Assembly (NCBI RefSeq): GCF_028288185.1 | Contig: NZ_JAQBOF010000008.1 | Location: 124,001 to 188,000, forward strand | DNA from: Mucilaginibacter sp. | GTDB taxonomy: Bacteria; Bacteroidota; Bacteroidia; Sphingobacteriales; Sphingobacteriaceae | Direction: 5' to 3' | DNA length: 64,000 nucleotides | Shown: in pieces, positions 53,028-62,192 of the stretch | Position numbering within the stretch: the stretch's first letter is position 1 | How the letters are laid out: the number at the start of each line of letters is the position of its first letter | Made by a program: the position numbers and the translations under genes | Notes under the pieces: model-generated | Told to the model about the DNA's origin: nothing | Databases searched by the model: none | Seen by the model: only the letters and a program-made list of their open reading frames with translations

Positions 53028-54050
53028 ATGACCGCTGCCGATATAATAAAAGATTTAACCAACCGTAAATACAAACCGCTTTACCTTTTACATGGAGATG
53101 AACCCTATTTTATTGACCTGGTAGGCAACCATATAGAGCATAAGTTACTCCCAGATGCCGAGAAAGGCTTTAACCAAACCGTACTATACGGTAAGGACAC
53201 TGATATAATGACCGTACTTAACGCCGCCAAGCGTTACCCCATGATGGCCGATTACCAGGTAGTATTGGTAAAAGAAGCCCAGGAAATGAAATGGGGCACC
53301 GAGAGCGATGATAAAAAAAGTATCAATCCATTATTGAGCTATTTAGAAAACCCGCTGCCAAGTACTATACTGGTGTTTTGCTATAAATACGGCAAATTTG
53401 ATAAGCGCAAAAAAACCTATAAAGCGATAGAGAAAAACGGGTTGGTTTTTGAATCGGCAGCTTTGTATGATAGTAAGATACCCGCGTGGATTGAAGGTTA
53501 TTTAACCGAAAAGAATTATAAAATTAATCAGCAAGCCTCATTGATGCTGGCTGAGTATTTAGGTAACGACCTATCCAAAATTGTAAATGAACTGGATAAG
53601 CTAATGCTTAACGTATCGGCAGGGCAGGAGATCACCCTAAAGCACATCCATGACAACATTGGCATAAGCAAAGAATATAATGTATTTGAGCTGCAAAGCG
53701 CCCTCGGTAAAAAGGACGCTTTAAAAGTTAACCAGATCATTAACTACTTCGAGGCCAATCCAAAGGCAAACCCTATAGTATTGGTGCTGGGCAACCTCAA
53801 TAACTTTTTCACCAAGGTGTTGATGTATCATTACTCGCGTGATAAATCACAGCAAAACCTGGCGCGCGAGCTGGGCATCAGCCCATTTTTTGTGAAAGAC
53901 TATGAGCAGGCCGCGCGCAGCTATCCTTACGGCAAAACCATGCAGATCATCAGCTACCTGCGCGAGTATGATGTGAAGAGCAAAGGCGTTGAGTCAAACA
54001 CCGACCATGGTGGGTTGATGAAGGAGTTGATGTTTAAAATATTGCATTAA
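53028..54050 (+). CDS. holA: DNA polymerase III subunit delta
   Basis: 340 residues of the clamp-loader delta subunit, which opens the sliding clamp. PLYLLHGDEPYFIDLVGNHIE opens the AAA+-like domain, TVLYGKDTDIMTVLNAAKRYP and ILVFCYKYGKFDKRKK are typical, and the C-terminal collar domain includes NVFELQSALGKKDALKVNQII. The catalytic Walker motifs are degenerate, as normal for delta. Divergent from the HsdR-N gene. Confidence 0.93.
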   Translation: MTAADIIKDLTNRKYKPLYLLHGDEPYFIDLVGNHIEHKLLPDAEKGFNQTVLYGKDTDIMTVLNAAKRYPMMADYQVVLVKEAQEMKWGTESDDKKSINPLLSYLENPLPSTILVFCYKYGKFDKRKKTYKAIEKNGLVFESAALYDSKIPAWIEGYLTEKNYKINQQASLMLAEYLGNDLSKIVNELDKLMLNVSAGQEITLKHIHDNIGISKEYNVFELQSALGKKDALKVNQIINYFEANPKANPIVLVLGNLNNFFTKVLMYHYSRDKSQQNLARELGISPFFVKDYEQAARSYPYGKTMQIISYLREYDVKSKGVESNTDHGGLMKELMFKILH

Positions 54051-54140
54051 GTCTTGAGCAGTAGGCCAAAACTTTACACCAACCCGCTTTTTATTTCATC
54101 CCGTTTTTAATAGCTTTACTGCATAACTTTAAGCACAACT

Positions 54141-54545
54141 ATGAACCATTGGTTAGTAAAATCAGAGCCGCATAAATATAGCTGGGAAAAATTTAATAAG
54201 GATGGCCGCACCTTTTGGGACGGCGTACGTAACTACCAGGCACGTAATAATTTACGCGAAATGAAAGAAGGCGACCTGGTGCTGTTTTATCACAGTAATG
54301 AGGGTAAAGAAGTTGTCGGTATTGCCAAAGTTGTTAAAGAATCTTACCAGGACCCTACCACTACAGATCCAAACTGGTTGGTTGTTGAGTTGTCGCCAGT
54401 TGAGACATTGAAAACCCCGGTTACCCTGGCAACAATAAAAGCCGACGAACGTCTTAAAGACATCGGCCTTGTACGTCAGGGGCGTCTGTCGGTAATAGGC
54501 CTTAAACGCGAGGAATTTGACCGCATTGTTGAGCTAGGTAGTTAA
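54141..54545 (+). CDS. EVE-domain protein
   Basis: 134 residues beginning MNHWLVKSEPHKYSWE, followed by WDGVRNYQARNNLREMKEGD and LFYHSNEGKEVVGIAKV, the hallmarks of the EVE (PUA-like) domain that binds modified bases. In other bacteria EVE proteins are linked to modified-DNA restriction or RNA modification. Neither partner is present here, so only the binding fold can be stated. Twelve bases separate it from the next gene. Confidence 0.92.
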   Translation: MNHWLVKSEPHKYSWEKFNKDGRTFWDGVRNYQARNNLREMKEGDLVLFYHSNEGKEVVGIAKVVKESYQDPTTTDPNWLVVELSPVETLKTPVTLATIKADERLKDIGLVRQGRLSVIGLKREEFDRIVELGS

Positions 54546-54556
54546 TCCATCATAAA

Positions 54557-55645
54557 ATGAATAGCCGGTTAACTTTAATTATTTTATTGCTATTGCCGGT
54601 TAGCCTAAGGGCACAATCGCCGTTTAAAGGGTTCGAAAATTTATTTACTCCACCCAAAATCTATACGGTTAATTATGTAAAAACGCCGCCGGTTATTGAT
54701 GGCGATATAAATGATGCTGTTTGGCAGCAAGCCCCGTGGACCGATAATTTCCGTGATATAGAGGGCGACCTAAAACCCGAGCCTAAGCTGCAAACCAATG
54801 TTAAAATGCTTTGGGGCGACACCTGCCTCTATATAGCCGCTAAAATTATGGACCCACATGTTTGGGCCAACATCAAACAGCACGATCAGATCGTGTTTTT
54901 TGATAACGACTTCGAAGTATTTATCGATCCAAACAACACTACCCACCAATATTTCGAGCTAGAGTTTAACGCGCTCAATACCGTGTTCGACCTATTTTTA
55001 AATAAGCCGTACCGCAATGGCGGCAGCGCCATGTTCGGTTGGAACGCGCCGGGGTTAAAGTCGGCAGTAAAAGTATTGGGCACACTAAATAATGCGGCTG
55101 ATGTTGACAAGGGCTGGACTATAGAAATGGCTATCCCATACCGCGCCATCAGCATCGGCAATAATATTCAGACACCTGCAGAGGGCGTTACCTGGCGCAT
55201 CAATTTTTCGCGGGTAGAGTGGGACACTAATGTTATTGATGGCAAATACGTTAAAGCAAAAGATAGCAATGGCCGTAACCTGCCCGAGCATAACTGGGTA
55301 TGGTCGCCGCAAGGGATTATCAATATGCACTACCCGGAGCGCTGGGGCTATTTATTGTTTAACAAAGCATATACAAATGCAGACTTTGTCCCGTCTTATG
55401 CAGAGCAGCAAAAGCAATATTTATGGCTGGCATATTATAAACAAAAGAAATGGGCGGACGAGCATCATAACTACATAGCCACTTTAAAAGATCTTGATAT
55501 AGGTAAGGTGATTTATATAGCCAGCCGTATAAATGATGTAAGGATGGAGGCAACGGCCCATCAGTTTATGGTATCTATAAAAGATGGATACGAGAATACC
55601 GGATGGTCCATCAACCAGGATGGACTGATCAGTGAAATAAATTAA
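54557..55645 (+). CDS. exported carbohydrate-binding family 9-like protein
   Basis: 362 residues with a signal peptide (MNSRLTLIILLLLPVSLRAQ). VKTPPVIDGDINDAVWQQAPW starts a CBM9-like beta-sandwich (residues about 45-260), with CLYIAAKIMDPHVWANI and DFEVFIDPNNTTHQYFELE as conserved parts. The last 100 residues are helical, without a known family. It is followed at 5 bp by the GH10-like protein, indicating a two-gene polysaccharide-related operon. The sugar bound is unknown. Confidence 0.86.
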   Translation: MNSRLTLIILLLLPVSLRAQSPFKGFENLFTPPKIYTVNYVKTPPVIDGDINDAVWQQAPWTDNFRDIEGDLKPEPKLQTNVKMLWGDTCLYIAAKIMDPHVWANIKQHDQIVFFDNDFEVFIDPNNTTHQYFELEFNALNTVFDLFLNKPYRNGGSAMFGWNAPGLKSAVKVLGTLNNAADVDKGWTIEMAIPYRAISIGNNIQTPAEGVTWRINFSRVEWDTNVIDGKYVKAKDSNGRNLPEHNWVWSPQGIINMHYPERWGYLLFNKAYTNADFVPSYAEQQKQYLWLAYYKQKKWADEHHNYIATLKDLDIGKVIYIASRINDVRMEATAHQFMVSIKDGYENTGWSINQDGLISEIN

Positions 55646-55650
55646 AGCAG

Positions 55651-56730
55651 ATGAACAAGCGCGAGTTTTTAAAAGTAGGTTTATTAATGGGGGCGGCAGC
55701 GCAATTGCCGCTGCAAAGTTCGGCAGCCATTAGCGTGGCAAAACGTAAAGTAAAACACAAAAACTGGATCTGGGTACGCCCTAACAAGCTTGATACGGAT
55801 GATAATATTAAAACCCGCTATGCCGCCTTTAAAACTGCCGGAATAGCCGGGTTGTTTTTTGAGTATGATAGTGAGCGCCACTTCCGCGCGGCTAAGGCCA
55901 TGGGTTTAGAGGCGCATCGCTGGATGTGGACAATGAACCAGCCCGACCTAGTAACTGAGCATCCCGACTGGTACAGCAAAAACCGCAAAGGCGACTCGTG
56001 CGCTGATAAACCGCCTTATGTAAATTATTATCGTTGGCTATGTCCATCTCGCCCGGAGGTGATGCAGCATTTAGAAAAATATGTAAGCGACACGTTAGAT
56101 AAAGATTATGTTGACGGCATACATCTGGATTATGTGCGCTATTGCGATGTGATATTGCCGGTTAATTTATGGGCCAATTACAACATCGACCAAACCAAAG
56201 AACTGCCAGAATATGATTATTGCTATTGCGAGGTGTGCAAAGCAAAATTTAAAGAGCAATACGGTGCCGATATAGATAGCATCCAATACCCTGAAGCCAG
56301 CCTATCGTGGCGGTTATTCAGGTATAATAATATAACGCGGATAGTTAACAGCTTATCGGCTGTAGCACATCAGCATAAAAAAATGATAACAGCGGCGGTA
56401 TTCCCTACACCCGAGATTGCCCGGCGCAACGTGCGGCAAGACTGGACAAACTGGAAACTTGACGCTGTTTTCCCGATGACTTATCATGGCTTCTATAAAG
56501 AAAAAGTAACCTGGATAGGCGATGCCGTTACCGAGGGTGTACACTTTCTAAGTGGCGCATTCCCGCTATATGCCGGCCTTTATTTATCTGACTTTAAAAG
56601 CGATGATGAAATTGCTGAAAGCATAAGGCTGGCGCTAAAAAATGGCGCAGCCGGGGTGTCGTTTTTTGGTGATGTTAAGCAGAGTGTTTTGGATATTTTG
56701 AGTAGGGAAATGGTGAAAATATTGTCTTGA
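55651..56730 (+). CDS. glycoside hydrolase family 10-like (GHL10-type) exported protein
   Basis: 359 residues. The N-terminus MNKREFLKVGLLMGAAAQLP is a KR-containing, possibly Tat-type, export signal. The TIM-barrel core shows FKTAGIAGLFFEYDSERH, KDYVDGIHLDYVRY (catalytic-site region near residues 148-161), an unusual double-Cys motif CYCEVCKAKF and the final AAGVSFFGD. These suggest a putative glycosidase of the family 10-like (DUF187) group. Substrate and activity are unproven. It is coupled to the CBM9-like gene. Confidence 0.8.
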   Translation: MNKREFLKVGLLMGAAAQLPLQSSAAISVAKRKVKHKNWIWVRPNKLDTDDNIKTRYAAFKTAGIAGLFFEYDSERHFRAAKAMGLEAHRWMWTMNQPDLVTEHPDWYSKNRKGDSCADKPPYVNYYRWLCPSRPEVMQHLEKYVSDTLDKDYVDGIHLDYVRYCDVILPVNLWANYNIDQTKELPEYDYCYCEVCKAKFKEQYGADIDSIQYPEASLSWRLFRYNNITRIVNSLSAVAHQHKKMITAAVFPTPEIARRNVRQDWTNWKLDAVFPMTYHGFYKEKVTWIGDAVTEGVHFLSGAFPLYAGLYLSDFKSDDEIAESIRLALKNGAAGVSFFGDVKQSVLDILSREMVKILS

Positions 56731-56773
56731 TGGCTGGGTGCTTGCCTAGGGCTACTTATCGCTTAATTAACGC

Positions 56774-57254
56774 TCTAGGCCGCTAGTGCCCTTTACTTTT
56801 TGCTTGATCAAAAAGTAACAAAAAATCAAGTCAGCAAAGAGGCTTCTCTGCGCTCAGGCTTTTGCGCTGCAAATTAGTAAAACCACGGCTGCAATTATTT
56901 TACCCCTGTTGTCGCACTATAGCCCCCGCTTCAGTAAAAACTTGCTATGCCCTTCCCGCCGCACAGCCTCACCTGTTTTACTTAATTTCATCCGAATCTT
57001 TTTTGCTGACACTTTGCTCAATAAACCAACATTCTGGTATAAATGAGCAATCAAAAAGAGCGCAGAGACCTGTCAGCCCACGCGGCCGGGTGTCTGGCCT
57101 GTGAAGTGGCAGCGATTGGGCTGACTTGATTTTTTGTTTCTTTTTCATCTAAGGAAAAAGAAATAGGCCTCCGCGGCTATGAGCGGTGGATCTTTTTAAG
57201 CGTGAATGCTGCTTGTTTAAAAGATTGATGAAGTAAAGGGTCCTAGCGGCCTAG
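56774..57254. repeat. long nested inverted-repeat element (about 480 bp)
   Basis: The outer left end TCTAGGCCGCTAGTGCCCTT (56774-56793) matches the inverse of AAAGGGTCCTAGCGGCCTAGA (57235-57254) with two mismatches. The inner ACAAAAAATCAAGTCAGC (near 56818-56835) matches the inverse of GCTGACTTGATTTTTTGT (57120-57137). TCTCTGCGCTC (56845-56855) matches GAGCGCAGAGA (57058-57068) exactly. The right end has about 70 extra bases between arms. A further stem, GTCAGCCC/GGGCTGAC, lies at 57072-57124. No transposase is encoded. Confidence 0.85.
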
Positions 57255-57261
57255 AACGCTG

Positions 57262-57335
57262 CGACACGTTCAAATACGACATTTGCAAGTATAGAGAATG
57301 CTTCGTTCCTCGCAACAATGACGGGTGGAGAGGGA
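57262..57335. repeat. 'gaatgcttcgttcctcgcaa' dispersed repeat
   Basis: GAATGCTTCGTTCCTCGCAA followed by CAATGACGGG resembles a repeat type common between genes in this phylum, and the short remnant at 37127. It adjoins the right end of the long element. Confidence 0.5.
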
Positions 57336-57339
57336 TCAA

Positions 57340-57861
57340 TTACTTCTGTTCCCCAAAAAATAAAGCTTTCAACTCGGTAGCTTCATCAGCTTTCATTTTA
57401 CCGCCAAGTATCAATCTTAACTGTCGGCGGCGCAGGGCACCGTTGTATAATTCGGTTTCTTCTGCGGTTTCTGGGACAAGTTCCGGCACCTCTATTTTAG
57501 AACCATCTTTATCCAACGCTACAAAAGTATAATAGGCCTCATTACTTTTAACTAACGTACCTGATGGTATGTTCTGCGCCCAAACATCCAGGCGTACCTC
57601 TACAGAAGTATTAAAAGCTCTTGAAACTTTAGCTTCAATAGTTACCACATCACCCAGTTTAATAGAGTGTTTAAACGATACATTGTCAACCGAGGCGGTC
57701 ACTACAATACGGTTGCAATGTTTTTGTGCCGATATAGCTGCCGCGATATCCATCCAATGTAGCAAACGCCCGCCCATTAAATTGTTTAATGTATTGGTAT
57801 CATTGGGCAGCACCAACTCGTTCATTATAGTCAGAGATTGTACGGGCGATTTTTTGATCAT
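57340..57861 (-). CDS. acyl-CoA thioesterase, hotdog fold
   Basis: 173 residues with a single hotdog domain. MGGRLLHWMDIAAAISAQKH is the active-site helix (Asp in MDIA), and SVDNVSFKHSIKLGDVVTIEAKV and VEVRLDVWAQ are typical of the YciA/BACH group, which hydrolyses acyl-CoA. The C-terminal 40 residues form a helical tail (ELYNGALRRRQLRLIL). Transcribed alone, converging on the repeat-rich region. Confidence 0.9.
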   Translation of the reverse strand: MIKKSPVQSLTIMNELVLPNDTNTLNNLMGGRLLHWMDIAAAISAQKHCNRIVVTASVDNVSFKHSIKLGDVVTIEAKVSRAFNTSVEVRLDVWAQNIPSGTLVKSNEAYYTFVALDKDGSKIEVPELVPETAEETELYNGALRRRQLRLILGGKMKADEATELKALFFGEQK

Positions 57862-57965
57862 TAGTTAGTGTTTAGCGTAAATATACGGCTTTAGGTGTAA
57901 TTTATCCCTCATAAAATTGTCCAAATGCCATAAATGCTTTAGCTTTAGCCAAACTGATTTCTTAT

Positions 57966-60221
57966 ATGAAAAAACTATCTGCACAATACCTGTGCATCGC
58001 GTTCGCGCTAATGGGCGCATTCCCTTATGCCGTAAAGGCACAATCAAAAGCAGAATATTCAAGCCTTACAGATGCCGTATATGCTGCCGGGAAACTAAGC
58101 GGTAAACGCGGACCGGCAAGTGTTAACTGGATAAACGATGGACAAAAATATTCGTACATCGCCGGCGAAGAGATCCGCTCGATGGAACCAGCCACTTTAA
58201 AAGACGAACTGATCTTTAGCAAAAAAGGACTTACTTTCCCCGGCAAAAAAAAACCGTTTGATTACGAATCGTTCCAATGGTCGCACGACTCAAAGAACCT
58301 GGTTTTTAAATCAGACTTTAAGCCCATTTACCGCAAATCGGGCATAGCCGATTATTATGTTTATAACCTGCAAAGTAAACAACTAAAACAAGCCGCTAAG
58401 GATGCGCGTTCGGTAGAGTTATCGCCGAATGGCAAAAAGGTAGGTGTTGAGCGTAAAGGCAATATGTATGTATATGACTTTGCTACCGGTAAAGAGAAAC
58501 AATTAACCAACGATGCCACCGGCGAAAACGCGATCTTTAACGGCCACTATGATTGGGTTTATGAGGAAGAATTTGGCCAGCCGCAAGCCTGGAACTGGTC
58601 GCCTGATAGTAAATACATAGCTTACTGGCAGTTTGACGAGCGTAAGGTGCCCGATTTTGAAATGACCAATTTTGAGGGCCATCATAGCGATATTGTACAT
58701 TTCCGTGTGCCACTGGTTGGCGATGAAAATGCTTCTGTACGTATAGGCGTAGCCGATGTAACTACGGGTAAAAAGATCTGGTTAAAGCCGGATGAAACCG
58801 GCGATTTTTATATCCCCCGCATTTATTGGACAAGCAACCCTGATGTGTTAGCCATGATGACGCTTAACCGCGAGCAAAACCACATGAAGCTATACTTCTT
58901 CAATGTAAAAACCGGCGAGCATCATGTAGTGTTAGAAGAAAAGAATACCAGTTGGGTAGCCATATTTGATTTTTATACCAATGTTAACGATATGGTGTAC
59001 TTCCCCGAAAAAACTAAAGAGTTTTTCTGGGTATCAGATCGCTCGGGTTATTACCATATCTATCGTTACAGTTATGATGGTAAACTAATTAACCAGGTAA
59101 CAAAAGGCGATTGGGATATGATAAAAGTGAGTGGCATTAATCCGCAGACCAAAAATATTTATTATTTATCGGCCGAGTCATCTGGCTTAGCGCAGGAGTT
59201 TTATACGATAAAATTTGATGGCACCGGCAAAAAGAAATTGAGTGATGTAGATGGCTTTCACACCATTGATATGTCGCCGGATACGAAGTATTATTTAGAT
59301 ACTTACAGCAACATAACCACACCTACCCATGTAGGTTTATTTGACGATAGCGGCAAGGCGCTAAAAATGCTGGAAGATAATACAGGGGTTAGCGCGTTTG
59401 TAAAGTCGCACGCTTACTCGGCACCCGAATTATTTAAGGTAAAAACCAGTGATGGCGCTACCTTAGATGCCTACATGATTAAGCCATTTAATTTTGATCC
59501 GAAGAAAAAATACCCGGTTGTATTTACCATTTATGGCGGACCCGAATCGCACGCGGTGTATAATAAATTTACAGGCAACGCCTGGCAGCAATGGCTGGCC
59601 CAAAACGGGTATATTGTTGTCGATCTGAATAATCGTGGCATATCAAATTATGGCAGCGCTTTCTTAAAGATTGGCTACAAACAATTAGGTAAATACGAAA
59701 GCCAGGATTTTGCAGAGACGGCTGAGTACATGAACACCCTGCCGTTTGTTGATAAAGGCAATATGGCCATAATGGGCGGCAGCTATGGTGGTTACATGAC
59801 GGTGTACACTTTGCTTACTCATCCGGGTGTGTTTAAGGCAGGCTTAGCCAACTCGGCGGGCAGCGATTGGCGTTTGTATGATGATATCTATACCGAGCGC
59901 TATATGGGCCTTGCAAAAGAAAATAAGGATGGCTACGATAAAAGCTCGACCTTAACCCATGCAGCTAACCTGCAAGATCATTTATTGCTGATACACTCCA
60001 TGAGTGATGATAATGTGCACCCTGCTAACACCATGCAGTTACTTACAGCACTAACAGAGGCCGGTAAAGATGTTGACGTACGGATCTATCCAAAAGGGGC
60101 ACACGGAGCGGCTTATGACCTGGCAAGCTATCTTTTAATACAGAACGTAAATTTTCAATATTTGGAGAAATATTTAAAAGGCAATAACAATCTGCCTAAT
60201 TTAAATGCGCCAAAAAAATAG
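57966..60221 (+). CDS. dipeptidyl peptidase IV-like S9 peptidase
   Basis: 751 residues with a signal peptide (about residues 1-26, ending VKAQ). The N-terminal beta-propeller spans roughly 50-490 (YDWVYEEEFGQPQAWNWSPDS is the DPP IV EE motif region). The catalytic domain has Ser in MGGSYGGYMTVYTL near residue 606, Asp in HSMSDDNVHP and His in PKGAHGAAYD. It removes dipeptides or tripeptides after proline in the periplasm. Full length for the family. Not in an operon. Confidence 0.95.
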   Translation: MKKLSAQYLCIAFALMGAFPYAVKAQSKAEYSSLTDAVYAAGKLSGKRGPASVNWINDGQKYSYIAGEEIRSMEPATLKDELIFSKKGLTFPGKKKPFDYESFQWSHDSKNLVFKSDFKPIYRKSGIADYYVYNLQSKQLKQAAKDARSVELSPNGKKVGVERKGNMYVYDFATGKEKQLTNDATGENAIFNGHYDWVYEEEFGQPQAWNWSPDSKYIAYWQFDERKVPDFEMTNFEGHHSDIVHFRVPLVGDENASVRIGVADVTTGKKIWLKPDETGDFYIPRIYWTSNPDVLAMMTLNREQNHMKLYFFNVKTGEHHVVLEEKNTSWVAIFDFYTNVNDMVYFPEKTKEFFWVSDRSGYYHIYRYSYDGKLINQVTKGDWDMIKVSGINPQTKNIYYLSAESSGLAQEFYTIKFDGTGKKKLSDVDGFHTIDMSPDTKYYLDTYSNITTPTHVGLFDDSGKALKMLEDNTGVSAFVKSHAYSAPELFKVKTSDGATLDAYMIKPFNFDPKKKYPVVFTIYGGPESHAVYNKFTGNAWQQWLAQNGYIVVDLNNRGISNYGSAFLKIGYKQLGKYESQDFAETAEYMNTLPFVDKGNMAIMGGSYGGYMTVYTLLTHPGVFKAGLANSAGSDWRLYDDIYTERYMGLAKENKDGYDKSSTLTHAANLQDHLLLIHSMSDDNVHPANTMQLLTALTEAGKDVDVRIYPKGAHGAAYDLASYLLIQNVNFQYLEKYLKGNNNLPNLNAPKK

Positions 60222-60302
60222 CGGGAAATACATATAAAGTAAAATATGTGTTAAATATATATGCAGACAAACTTTTAAATATTAAAACTATAAATCAAAA
60301 AA

Positions 60303-60881
60303 ATGAAAAAAATTATTTTCCTTTTAACAGCAACGTTATTATCAGTAACTGCTGTGTCTGCCCAAACTACCTGGAAGGTAGATAAGGCTCACTCTCAACT
60401 TAAATTTATTATTACTCACCTTGCTGTATCAGACGTAGAAGGTGTGTTTAAAGATTTTGATGTTACTATTGTAACAAACCAACCAGATTTCAGTGATGCT
60501 AAGTTTACCTTGGTAGTTCAAACAGCATCTGTTAATACTGATGTTGAAAAACGTGATAACGATTTAAGAAGCGCGAATTTTTTTGAGGTAGCTAAATTCA
60601 GTACCATTACTTTTACAAGTACCGATATTACTAAAACTACACCAAACCATTTTAAACTAAAAGGTAATTTAACCATACATGGTGTGACTAAATCGGTTAC
60701 TATGGACCTATGGTACCGTGGTACAATTATTAAAGCGACGAGTAATGCTGCCGATGCAGGTTTCCAGCTTACGGGCGAAATAAAACGTTCTGATTTTAAT
60801 ATTGGCGCTAAATACAGCTCACCAATACTAAGCGATGAAGTACAAATAAAAGCTAACGGCGAGTTTGGGAAAGTAAATTAG
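60303..60881 (+). CDS. YceI-family periplasmic protein
   Basis: 192 residues with a signal peptide (MKKIIFLLTATLLSVTAVSAQ). The lipocalin-like YceI domain starts TTWKVDKAHSQLKFIITHLAVSDVEG and includes KRDNDLRSANFFEVAKFSTI, the family's conserved core, and NLTIHGVTKSVT. YceI proteins bind polyisoprenoid-like lipids. The physiological role here is unknown. Preceded by an AT-rich gap and followed by a strong terminator. Confidence 0.93.
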   Translation: MKKIIFLLTATLLSVTAVSAQTTWKVDKAHSQLKFIITHLAVSDVEGVFKDFDVTIVTNQPDFSDAKFTLVVQTASVNTDVEKRDNDLRSANFFEVAKFSTITFTSTDITKTTPNHFKLKGNLTIHGVTKSVTMDLWYRGTIIKATSNAADAGFQLTGEIKRSDFNIGAKYSSPILSDEVQIKANGEFGKVN

Positions 60882-60915
60882 AGATTAGAGATTTTTTTGG
60901 ATATCCAAATTACTA

Positions 60916-60951
60916 AAAAAGGTAATGAATTTTGAAATTCATTACCTTTTT
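60916..60951. terminator. bidirectional terminator after yceI
   Basis: A 17-bp perfect inverted repeat (AAAAAGGTAATGAATTT / AAATTCATTACCTTTTT), almost without loop, with A and T runs on both sides. It serves the convergent YceI and DUF2147 genes. Confidence 0.88.
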
Positions 60952-60992
60952 ACTTTACCGATGATTGGCCTAACCTCTAACTAATCACTAAA

Positions 60993-61433
60993 CTACGCTT
61001 TAGTAAACGTCATGGTGCGGCCAATAAATTTGAAGTGCCAGTAGCCGGTAACTTTAAGTACGCCATCTTTACCCAGATGCGCCGCTGCACTGTATTCGTG
61101 GCCGCTGCCTATATCATATATTTTACCATTCTCCCAACTGTCAGATTGTGGCGAGTAAGTCATTTCTTTTAATATATTTAATCCTAATATTTTGCGGTTT
61201 CTTAAAGCCGGATCGGGGTTGTGTTTGTCCGTCCATTCGTCCATGCCTTTGCTGGTATCAGTGTTTTTATACCATACCATTTTACCTTTAAAGGTATTGC
61301 CCTCTCTGTAAACCAGTACTATAATATTTTTACTTGATGATATCCATTTGCCGCATATCTTGTCAGCATTATTGGCCTGGGTGGCTTTGGTAGTAAATCC
61401 TGTTAAGAAAAATAAGATTAAAAATTTAAACAT
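60993..61433 (-). CDS. DUF2147-family exported protein
   Basis: 146 residues starting at MFKFLILFFLTGFTTKATQA, a signal peptide. A further ATG six codons upstream (61451) is possible. The mature domain, ICGKWISSSKNIIVLVYREG followed by FKGKMVWY…NRKILGLNIL and NGKIYDIGSGHEYSA, matches DUF2147, small periplasmic beta-barrel-like proteins of unknown function. Confidence 0.82.
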   Translation of the reverse strand: MFKFLILFFLTGFTTKATQANNADKICGKWISSSKNIIVLVYREGNTFKGKMVWYKNTDTSKGMDEWTDKHNPDPALRNRKILGLNILKEMTYSPQSDSWENGKIYDIGSGHEYSAAAHLGKDGVLKVTGYWHFKFIGRTMTFTKA

Positions 61434-61555
61434 TAATTGGTTATACAGCATTATGTAGGTAGTTTAATTCAAATGATCTTGATAGCCCGATCATAAGATT
61501 ATATTAACTAATTTTATTGCGGGTTGTTTGTAAAGTTCAAACCTAATACTAAAAA

Positions 61556-62089
61556 ATGAAAAAGATATTATTTGTTGTTTGCCTGATACTGGTTGCAAGC
61601 AGTTTTGCTTTTGCGGATACAATAACTATTAAACAATTTGTTATAAAAGAAAATCCCTTTGCCGATAGCGAGGTGGCCATTGTTGCAGTTGATTCGGCAG
61701 GTAACGTGCAGGAAAAGGTTGATGGTGTGTTTGCTTTCACTATCAACGGTTTCCAGGAGCAAATGAAATTTGAAAAGGGTACTGCCTTTTATCGCCATAA
61801 ACTGGATAAATCAAGCTTTTTTTATGTAAAGCATATTAATGATGCCGGTACACATTCAATGCTGTATTACATCTACAAGCAAGATGGCAAACTGCGCCCT
61901 ATGCATGTAAGCTGGATGCTATTGGTAATTATACCATTGGCATTGGTTTTACTGGGCTATATGTTTAAACGGTTTATCATAATCGCCATAGTTATCTTCT
62001 GTATCTTCCTGTACTTTAACCATCATAACGGCCTAACGGTGCCTACTTTCTTCGAGAGTATATTTGATGGATTGAAGGGGATTTTTTGA
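61556..62089 (+). CDS. hypothetical exported membrane protein, 177 aa
   Basis: I recognise no family. There is a signal peptide (MKKILFVVCLILVASSFAFA), then a periplasmic beta domain of about 90 residues with TITIKQFVIKENPFADSEVA, then two membrane helices near residues 118-156 (VSWMLLVIIPLALVLLGYMF and FIIIAIVIFCIFLYF) and a short tail. It would sit in the inner membrane with the beta domain outside the cytosol. The TGA stop is inside the arm of a D-family repeat. Confidence 0.65.
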   Translation: MKKILFVVCLILVASSFAFADTITIKQFVIKENPFADSEVAIVAVDSAGNVQEKVDGVFAFTINGFQEQMKFEKGTAFYRHKLDKSSFFYVKHINDAGTHSMLYYIYKQDGKLRPMHVSWMLLVIIPLALVLLGYMFKRFIIIAIVIFCIFLYFNHHNGLTVPTFFESIFDGLKGIF

Positions 62090-62192
62090 TGTGCAGATGT
62101 GCAAATGATTTTGATGTGCAGATATGCGAATATGCAGATGTGCAAATTAATTGATAAGCTTTAATACATATCTGCTAAGCATCTGCACATCA
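62087..62192. repeat. palindromic word-repeat element (family D)
   Basis: Perfect 13-bp arms, TGATGTGCAGATG (62087-62099) and CATCTGCACATCA (62180-62192). Between them lie more copies of the same words (TGATGTGCAGATATGC, ATGCAGATGTGCAAAT). Each outer end is the TGA stop of the adjoining convergent gene. Confidence 0.92.

Larger units (their letters stand above)
56731..57339. other. 609-bp intergenic region occupied by repeats
   Basis: No plausible gene is present. An open frame at 56862-57104 (80 codons, Ser/Leu/Cys-rich) has no convincing start context and lies inside the repeat. The region is filled by the long inverted-repeat element (56774-57254) and a second short dispersed repeat (57262-57335). 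Confidence 0.65.

Noticed and set aside
56862..57104. 80-codon open frame in the repeat-rich gap
   Set aside because: It lies inside the inverted-repeat element, lacks plausible composition and has no recognised family, so it is treated as non-coding.
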